A stretch of 6,292 nt of DNA from Elusimicrobiota bacterium (GTDB lineage Bacteria; Elusimicrobiota; Elusimicrobia; O2-12-FULL-59-9), in assembly GCA_016206405.1 (NCBI GenBank), contig JACQRQ010000029.1, positions 1 through 6,292 of the forward strand, read 5' to 3'. Positions 1 through 4,020 of the stretch are shown one piece after another (within the stretch, counting starts at the first letter, position 1; every line of letters starts with the position of its first letter). The notes under the pieces were generated by a model. The model saw only the letters and a list, made by a program, of their open reading frames with translations, did not search any database and was not told the origin of the DNA. The position numbers and the translations under genes were made by a program.

Positions 1-125
1 AGGGAGGGAGGGGCGCTCTCGGAGGCGACCCCGTTTTTCGGAAGGCGCCCCGGGACAGGTCCCGACGCTTTAAGAAAATAAGAACACTGAAGAGTAAACC
101 CGGCGGCAGCCCCCGAATTAAGGTC
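1..125. other. Non-coding stretch downstream of rlmH
   Basis: I see no convincing coding sequence in this short edge region. It holds two inverted repeats: a GGGGCGC/GCGCCCC pair (10-16 and 45-51) enclosing a CCG-TTTTT-CGG mini-hairpin, and a compact palindrome at 51-64. An A-rich stretch follows (about 72-108). It lies 3' of rlmH on the minus strand, so it could hold that gene's terminator. However, no stem is followed by a clear T tract in the minus direction, so an intrinsic terminator is not supported. The left edge of the window cuts it off. Confidence 0.5.
51..64. repeat. Short perfect palindrome (REP-like or operator-like)
   Basis: The sequence CGGGACAGGTCCCG has two perfect 6-bp arms around a 2-bp centre. 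Short GGGAC/GTCCC palindromes of this kind are typical of dispersed REP-type elements in some uncultured-bacterium genomes, but a single copy cannot show dispersal. A loop of two bases is too tight for a normal RNA hairpin, so the outer pairs would form around a slightly larger loop. A protein-binding site is the other possibility. Confidence 0.35.
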
Positions 126-584
126 TCAGTGGCCGAGGTGGTAGGGGGTGCGGCGGAGGATGGTGCAGGCGCGGTAGATCTGCTCGCAGGCGACGACGGC
201 CGCGAGTTCGTGGGGCAGCGTCATGGGCCCGAAGCTCCATACAAGATCGGCCTTCAAGGCGGTTAGACGGTCTTTTGAAATTCCATCCGGCCCGTCGATT
301 AAAATCCTAAGCTGCTGGGCGCCTGCATCGCGGGTTTTCTCCAGCAAAGCGGCCAGCGCTTCCGAGGAGACCTCGCGGGAATTTTGGCCCCGGTCGCAGA
401 CCCAGATTTTGATCCCCGCCTCGCCGCTGCGCCGAACCGCCGCTCCGGCGGAGATTTCGCACGGGGCGAAGGCGGAAATTCTTTTCCGGTATTCCTCAAA
501 CAGGGAAAAGGCGGCCGGCATTTTGAAGGCTCTTCGGCCGGGCACTCCGGCCTTGAGCCAATCCAAACAGAATTGAATTTGCAT
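126..584 (-). CDS. rlmH: 23S rRNA (pseudouridine1915-N3)-methyltransferase RlmH
   Basis: This is a cytoplasmic SPOUT-class methyltransferase that, in characterised relatives, uses S-adenosylmethionine to methylate N3 of pseudouridine 1915 in helix 69 of 23S rRNA on assembled 70S ribosomes. The 152-residue protein matches the family's usual length (about 155). It has a CDRGQNSREVSSE segment (about 64-76, the family's D-x-G-x-x-x-SSE region), an ILIDGPDG knot motif (94-101), MTLPHE (121-126), EQIYRA (134-139) and a terminal PYH (147-149) followed by LGH. The ATG at 584 is preferred because it opens with the family-like MQIQF beta strand. An in-frame TTG at 596 has no Shine-Dalgarno and lies inside the adjoining palindrome. 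Only a weak ACAGG precedes the ATG. The first glycine of the usual IGG motif is Asp97 here. It is downstream of cls on the same strand, with the 586-854 palindrome between them. Confidence 0.93.
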   Translation of the reverse strand: MQIQFCLDWLKAGVPGRRAFKMPAAFSLFEEYRKRISAFAPCEISAGAAVRRSGEAGIKIWVCDRGQNSREVSSEALAALLEKTRDAGAQQLRILIDGPDGISKDRLTALKADLVWSFGPMTLPHELAAVVACEQIYRACTILRRTPYHLGH

Positions 585-657
585 AGGGCCTGTCAAACAA
601 TAACTGAGTCAATGTGGCCGAGAGGATTTTGACCCAGGGCAAGGCGCAAAGAGTGAG

Positions 658-674
658 CATGCTTGAAAAGCATG
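658..674. repeat. Left-arm hairpin of the palindrome
   Basis: CATGCTT and AAGCATG form a perfect 7-bp stem around a GAA triloop. It occupies the same position in the left arm as the 767-782 hairpin does in the right arm, flanked by shared GAGCAT and ATGTGA sequence. The stem base pairs differ between the arms while the ability to pair is kept. Confidence 0.7.
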
Positions 675-712
675 TGAGCGATGAGCAACGCCGCCATGGG
701 GCGAAAGCCTCC

Positions 713-731
713 GGCCCCTTCAGGGAGGGCC
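713..731. repeat. Central self-complementary core of the palindrome
   Basis: GGCCCCTTCAGGGAGGGCC is self-complementary at its ends (GGCCC with GGGCC) and lies at the midpoint of the 586-854 element. It would be the apical hairpin if the whole palindrome were extruded or transcribed. There is no T tract directly after it, so on its own it is not a standard intrinsic terminator. Confidence 0.6.
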
Positions 732-766
732 TATTTTGGGCGATTTCTTCGTTGCTCGATCGGTCA

Positions 767-782
767 CATAGCAACTGCTATG
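767..782. repeat. Right-arm hairpin of the palindrome
   Basis: CATAGC and GCTATG form a perfect 6-bp stem around an AACT tetraloop. It is the right-arm counterpart of the hairpin at 658-674, and the two use different stem bases and different loops. Confidence 0.7.
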
Positions 783-859
783 CTCCCTCCTCGCGCCTCG
801 AACTCACCTCAAACTTGGCCCTCCAAATTGATTCAGTTATTCTTTGCCAGGCCCAAAGC

Positions 860-2311
860 TCACAAATAGGGGGAAAACAGGCGGGCGACGCCGTCGCGCA
901 GTTGGACGGGCAGGCTCCGGCCGTTGACCTCCTCCAGGCTGAGCTCGTGGGCTTTTTGCAACTTGGCTTGAAATAAAGCCTCCAGGGTTTCAGCCAGAAG
1001 CGTGTCATAGCACTCGACGTTCGACTCAAAATTCAGCCGCAGGCTGCGCGGGTCCCAATTCGCGGAGCCGATGAGCACCCAGGCGCCGTCAACGAGCATC
1101 AACTTGGTGTGATCGAAGGGCGGGGGGGAGAGCCAGACGCGGCAGCCGCGCTCCAGAAGCTGCCACAGCAAATGCGTCGAGGCCCATTGGACCATGGAAA
1201 GGTTGTTTTCCCGCGGCAGGATGATGTCCACACGGATGCCCGTCATCGCCGCCACGTTGAGCGCGGTGATGAGCGATTGATCCGGCAAAAAATACGGCGT
1301 CACAATCCGAATGGAGGACTTGGCGCATTCCAAAGCTCCGAGGATGCTCCAGCGGAATTTCTCGAAATCTTCGTCCGGGCCGTCAATGATGCCGCGCGCG
1401 AGAGTCGTGCCGGCCGCGTCGAGCGCCGGAAACCACGCCTCTCCCTGCAGGGCTTCGCCGGCGGCGAAGGCCCAGTCCTCCGCGAAGGCATGCTGCAGAT
1501 GGCCGACGACGGGGCCTTCGATTTGAAAGTGCAGGTCCTGGACGCCGCCGTCGCCCGCGCCGGCGAGCCAGTTTTCATCGCTGACGTTCATCCCGCCGGT
1601 GAAGGCGGTTCTGCCGTCCACGACCAGGATTTTCCGGTGGTTGCGCATGTTCAGGTACGGCATTCTCCAGGGAATGATGGTGGGCAGAAATCGCGCGACG
1701 GGAACTCCCGAGCGCTCCAGCGCCCGGGTGACGGGGGGCCAGGAATAACGGGCGCCCACGGCGTCGATTAAAACGCGCACCGCGACGTTGCGCAAGACCG
1801 CTTTTTTGAGCGCCTCAAGAAAAAGACGCCCGGCGCGGCCGTCGTTGAATATATAGGTCGCCATCGTCACCGTTTTTTCAGCCTTTTCGATCGCGTCGAG
1901 CATCGCCGGGTAGGCGGCGTCGCCGTTGACAAGGGGGGTGATCCGGTTTCCCGGAAGGCACGGCCTTTGGACCACCTGATCGATGAGTTTGACCAAAGAG
2001 CGAAGGTGACGAGCTTTTGGGGGCAAGGACCTTTGGAGATCCTCTTCAGCCGACTGCGCGGGGGGCGCGGGAATCGGGGGCTGGGGGCTTTCGCTCCGGA
2101 GCGCGGAGGCTTTGCGCCGGATGCGGTTGATTCCAAACAGGATGTAAAGGACCGGCCCCGCGATGGGCGCCAGCCAGATGATCCCGACCCAACCGGCCGC
2201 CGCTCGTGTGTCGCGTTTGTAGAGAATGGCGTGAGCGGCCGTGACCAAGGTCAGCGCCGCCGTCAGCGCTCCCGCGATATAAGGCCATAAATCTAAAATC
2301 AACTCAACCAT
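860..2311 (-). CDS. cls: Cardiolipin synthase, ClsA-type, two HKD motifs
   Basis: This is a membrane-bound phospholipase D-superfamily enzyme. Bacterial relatives condense two phosphatidylglycerol molecules into cardiolipin and glycerol at the inner membrane. The 483 residues match ClsA length (about 480-510). Two N-terminal membrane helices (about 5-30 and 38-60) make up the PLDc_N region, with the typical AGWVGIIWLAPIAGPVLYIL-type second helix. A Pro-rich linker follows (about 74-87), then two PLD domains. HKD motif 1 is H225, K227, D232, followed by GGMN; motif 2 is H401, K403, D408, followed by GSANWDPRS. Both are intact, so an active enzyme is expected. The C-terminus RLFSPYL resembles the family's usual ending. 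The ATG start gives the complete first helix but has no recognisable Shine-Dalgarno sequence, so initiation may be weak or leaderless. It is divergent from pta and lies upstream of rlmH on the same strand. The exact phospholipid substrate is inferred from the family. Confidence 0.94.
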   Translation of the reverse strand: MVELILDLWPYIAGALTAALTLVTAAHAILYKRDTRAAAGWVGIIWLAPIAGPVLYILFGINRIRRKASALRSESPQPPIPAPPAQSAEEDLQRSLPPKARHLRSLVKLIDQVVQRPCLPGNRITPLVNGDAAYPAMLDAIEKAEKTVTMATYIFNDGRAGRLFLEALKKAVLRNVAVRVLIDAVGARYSWPPVTRALERSGVPVARFLPTIIPWRMPYLNMRNHRKILVVDGRTAFTGGMNVSDENWLAGAGDGGVQDLHFQIEGPVVGHLQHAFAEDWAFAAGEALQGEAWFPALDAAGTTLARGIIDGPDEDFEKFRWSILGALECAKSSIRIVTPYFLPDQSLITALNVAAMTGIRVDIILPRENNLSMVQWASTHLLWQLLERGCRVWLSPPPFDHTKLMLVDGAWVLIGSANWDPRSLRLNFESNVECYDTLLAETLEALFQAKLQKAHELSLEEVNGRSLPVQLRDGVARLFSPYL

Positions 2312-2330
2312 AGAATTGTTTTGGAACCCG

Positions 2331-2359
2331 GCTTCGCGCTCGACATATTCTAGTATAAT
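2331..2359 (+). promoter_or_regulatory. Candidate sigma70-type promoter for pta
   Basis: A perfect TATAAT -10 hexamer lies at 2354-2359, 28 bases before the pta start codon, inside an AT-rich island in otherwise GC-rich DNA. The -35 is poor: GCTTCG at 17-bp spacing, or TTCGCG at 15-bp spacing. There is no extended -10 TG. The call rests on the -10 match and position only; an activator could compensate for the weak -35. Confidence 0.55.
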
Positions 2360-2381
2360 AGCGGGGCAACGGAGGATTTAA
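2352..2381 (-). promoter_or_regulatory. Possible divergent promoter for cls
   Basis: Read on the minus strand, TTAAAT (2376-2381) and TATACT (2352-2357) are separated by 18 bp. The alternative -10 TATTAT (2355-2360) gives a 15-bp spacing. Either -10 overlaps the pta -10 on the opposite strand, so the two promoters would compete for one AT-rich box. The -35 match is only three of six, so this is tentative. Confidence 0.3.
2371..2376 (+). promoter_or_regulatory. Shine-Dalgarno sequence of pta
   Basis: GGAGGA is a strong match to the anti-Shine-Dalgarno sequence, but it sits 11 bases from the ATG at 2388, a little longer than the usual 5-9. It still supports that ATG, since no other in-frame start lies closer. 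Confidence 0.7.
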
Positions 2382-2387
2382 CCCCTT

Positions 2388-3392
2388 ATGAACGTCATCG
2401 AAAATATCCGGCGTCAGGCGAGGGCTAACTCCCGCTCCATCGTCCTGCCCGAAGGCGAGGAGCCGCGCACGCTCGCGGCCGCGGGTATATTGGCCCGGGA
2501 ACAATTGGCGCGGGCGGTGCTGCTGGGGGACCCTGAAAAAATCGGGAAGGATGCCCGGAGCCGGAACATCGACCTCTCCGGAGTCAAAATCGTCGATCCG
2601 CGCAGCGATCCCAAAAAAAAGCTTTACGCCGAAAAGCTGGCGGAGTTGCGCAAGCACAAGGGCCTGGAGGCTTCCGAGGCTGAAAAGATTCTCTCCGATC
2701 CCATTATGTTCGGCACCATGATGCTGGAATCCGGCGATGTCGACGGGTTTTTGGCCGGGGCCATCCACGCCACGGCCGACACCGTCCGTCCCGCGCTCCA
2801 GATCATCCGTCCCGCCCCGGGAGTGCGGACCATCTCCAGTTTCTTCATCATGGTGGTGCCCGACTGCTCTTTGGGCGACAATGGGGTGTTCATCTTCGCC
2901 GATTGCGCCATCAATCCCGATCCGAGCCCGGCCAAACTCGCCGGCATCGCGGTCGCCTCCGCGCGCATGGGGGCCCGGCTCTGCGGACTTGTGCCCAGGG
3001 TCGCCATGCTGTCTTTTTCCACCAAGGGCAGCGCCGAGCATGAGTTGGTCGAGCGCGTGCGCGAAGCCGCGCGCTTGGCCAAGGAAAAGGCGCCGGACCT
3101 CGATATAGACGGCGAACTCCAGGCCGACGCGGCCTTGATCCCGGAAATCGGGGAGAGAAAGGCTCCCGGAAGCTCGGTGGCCGGGAAGGCCAACGTTTTG
3201 ATCTTTCCGGATTTACAGAGCGCCAATATCGCCTATAAGTTGGTGCAGCGTTTGGCCAAGGCCGAGGCGATAGGCCCTATTCTGCAGGGCTTCAATAAGC
3301 CGGTCAACGATCTTTCCCGCGGCTGCAGCGTTGACGATATCGTCAACCTCGCCGCGGTCACTGCGATCCAAGCCGGGTTTGGAGCCAATTAA
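2388..3392 (+). CDS. pta: Phosphate acetyltransferase (short, single-domain Pta)
   Basis: It catalyses the reversible conversion of acetyl-CoA and phosphate to acetyl phosphate and CoA in the cytoplasm, the first half of the Pta-AckA route for acetate production (ATP yield) or acetate assimilation. The 334 residues match the short class typified by the Methanosarcina enzyme (333 residues) and lack the N-terminal regulatory domains of long enterobacterial Pta. Visible family blocks are SIVLPEGEEPRT (17-28), PRVAMLSFSTKGSAEH (203-218), DGELQADAAL (241-250), ANVLIFPDLQSANIAYK (268-284) and GFNKPVNDLSRGCSVDD (301-317). By alignment with the Methanosarcina enzyme, the catalytic or CoA-site residues correspond to Arg88, Ser310, Arg311 and Asp317, all present. 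Phosphate butyryltransferase is a less likely alternative given the Pta-specific C-terminal block. It has its own promoter region shared with cls. No acetate kinase gene lies next to it in the window, so its partner must be encoded elsewhere or be absent. Confidence 0.93.
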   Translation: MNVIENIRRQARANSRSIVLPEGEEPRTLAAAGILAREQLARAVLLGDPEKIGKDARSRNIDLSGVKIVDPRSDPKKKLYAEKLAELRKHKGLEASEAEKILSDPIMFGTMMLESGDVDGFLAGAIHATADTVRPALQIIRPAPGVRTISSFFIMVVPDCSLGDNGVFIFADCAINPDPSPAKLAGIAVASARMGARLCGLVPRVAMLSFSTKGSAEHELVERVREAARLAKEKAPDLDIDGELQADAALIPEIGERKAPGSSVAGKANVLIFPDLQSANIAYKLVQRLAKAEAIGPILQGFNKPVNDLSRGCSVDDIVNLAAVTAIQAGFGAN

Positions 3393-3399
3393 CGCGCGG

Positions 3400-4005
3400 T
3401 TAACGGCCCGGCGGCCGGCCTCCCCCGCGGCGCGGAGTCATGGGGGGAGTTTGGCGCTGCGGCGGATTGGCGCCGGGTTGGCGCATATCCCGGTGTTTTT
3501 CCCGCATAACCTCTCGATGTTCGCGCCTCTCTTCGCTGCGCTCAATCCGTTCCTCCCGGCGTTCGCTTCTTTTCTCCATGTGTCGTCGGCGCATGGCGCC
3601 TTTTTTCTCGCCCGGTTTTTGGGGGTTCTCCGAAGGCTCGCGGAGCAAATCTCTGCGCATCTCTTTCTGAGACGTCAGAAAGGCCTGGCGCCTTTCCTTT
3701 TGCACTTTTTGGAACTCTCGCATTTTTCCCGCGCGTTCCTTTCCTTTGAGATCCTTGATGCCGTCTAGAAAGGCCTTCCTTTCAGTCTTCATGTCCGTCT
3801 CGAAGCGCTGGCGGGCGGCCTTTTGCTGTTTATCAATCACTTTCGGATTCGGCGCCTTTCTCTCCGCCACGCCCTGAGTCTGCTCTGCCGGCTGTTGTTC
3901 TTCGATTACCGGGGTCTTGATTTCATCCTCGGCCGGTTGTCCCCAGGCGCAAGGATTGTGGTAAAGTCCGGCGACCATCGCAAACAAATACGCCCATTTT
4001 TTCAT
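3400..4005 (-). CDS. Secreted Arg/Glu-rich helical protein of unknown function
   Basis: I do not recognise this 201-residue protein as a named family. It begins with a likely Sec signal peptide (MKKWAYLFAMVAGLY, cleavage perhaps after Gly22 in CAWG-Q); there is no proper lipobox around Cys19. An acidic, Gln-rich stretch follows (about 24-45). A long, highly charged helical region (about 57-123) contains two similar segments, ERKAFLDGIKDL (76-87 region) and ERRQAFLTSQKEM (104-116). Residues 139-175 are almost entirely Arg, Glu, Lys, His and Met. The tail is Pro/Gly/Arg-rich (176-201) and probably disordered. The long charged helix loosely recalls periplasmic Spy/CpxP-type proteins, but their LTxxQ motifs are absent. 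A full Shine-Dalgarno (TAAGGAGG) seven bases upstream fixes the start. It follows the GH57 gene by 12 bp, so co-transcription and coupled translation are likely. It may bind a polyanion or the cell envelope; that is inference. Confidence 0.75.
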   Translation of the reverse strand: MKKWAYLFAMVAGLYHNPCAWGQPAEDEIKTPVIEEQQPAEQTQGVAERKAPNPKVIDKQQKAARQRFETDMKTERKAFLDGIKDLKGKERAGKMREFQKVQKERRQAFLTSQKEMRRDLLREPSENPQKPGEKKGAMRRRHMEKRSERREERIERSEERREHREVMREKHRDMRQPGANPPQRQTPPMTPRRGGGRPPGR

Positions 4006-4012
4006 GGCTGCT

Positions 4013-4020
4013 CCTCCTTA
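4013..4020 (-). promoter_or_regulatory. Shine-Dalgarno overlapping the GH57 stop codon
   Basis: On the minus strand TAAGGAGG matches the anti-Shine-Dalgarno complement over all eight bases. Its TAA is the stop codon of the GH57 gene, and the spacing to the downstream ATG is seven bases. A ribosome terminating on GH57 would sit on the initiation site of the small secreted protein, an arrangement typical of translational coupling. Confidence 0.8.

Larger units (their letters stand above)
586..854. repeat. 269-bp long imperfect palindrome (MITE-like or REP-cluster element)
   Basis: The outer 28 bases (586-613) match the reverse complement of 827-854 at 25 of 28 positions; shared cores are GGGCCTG, AATAACTGA and TCAAT. 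Further in, 641-660 matches the reverse complement of 780-799 at 16 of 20 positions, GAGCAACG (683-690) pairs with CGTTGCTC (750-757), and the centre (713-731) is itself self-complementary. Each arm carries its own small perfect hairpin at the corresponding place. The result is one nested cruciform-capable structure with no coding potential. It fills the cls-rlmH intergenic gap, ending five bases from the cls stop and one base from the rlmH start codon. I see no target-site duplication. It may be a non-autonomous mobile element, a REP/BIME-like unit, or a structured RNA acting as terminator or attenuator; the sequence alone does not decide this. Confidence 0.8.

Noticed and set aside
591..596. 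TTGACA (minus strand) as a -35 box for rlmH
   Set aside because: The promoter would start transcription downstream of the rlmH ATG at 584, and no TATAAT-like hexamer lies 16-18 bases further on.
594..596. TTG at 596 as the rlmH start
   Set aside because: No Shine-Dalgarno precedes it, it lies inside the palindrome, and the four extra residues (MTGP) are not family-like; the ATG at 584 starts the expected first beta strand.
713..740. Central palindrome hairpin as an intrinsic terminator
   Set aside because: The stem is followed by CTATTTTGGG on the plus strand and by no T tract on the minus strand, which is the direction of cls-rlmH transcription.
614..976. 120-residue plus-strand frame through the long palindrome
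   Set aside because: It crosses the inverted repeat and then runs antisense into the 3' end of cls; no domain or conserved start was seen.
1109..1771. 220-residue open frame on the plus strand opposite cls
   Set aside because: It is antisense to a full-length cardiolipin synthase with intact motifs, has low-complexity Arg/Gly/Asp-rich sequence and no ribosome-binding site; it is a by-product of high GC.
2304..3041. 245-residue open frame on the minus strand opposite pta
   Set aside because: It runs antisense through the conserved pta and overlaps the cls start region. The predicted protein is His/Gly/Asp-rich without any recognisable domain.
3331..3768. 145-residue plus-strand frame opposite the small secreted protein
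   Set aside because: It overlaps the 3' end of pta and lacks a Shine-Dalgarno. The minus frame has a signal peptide and a perfect Shine-Dalgarno, so it is the better choice.
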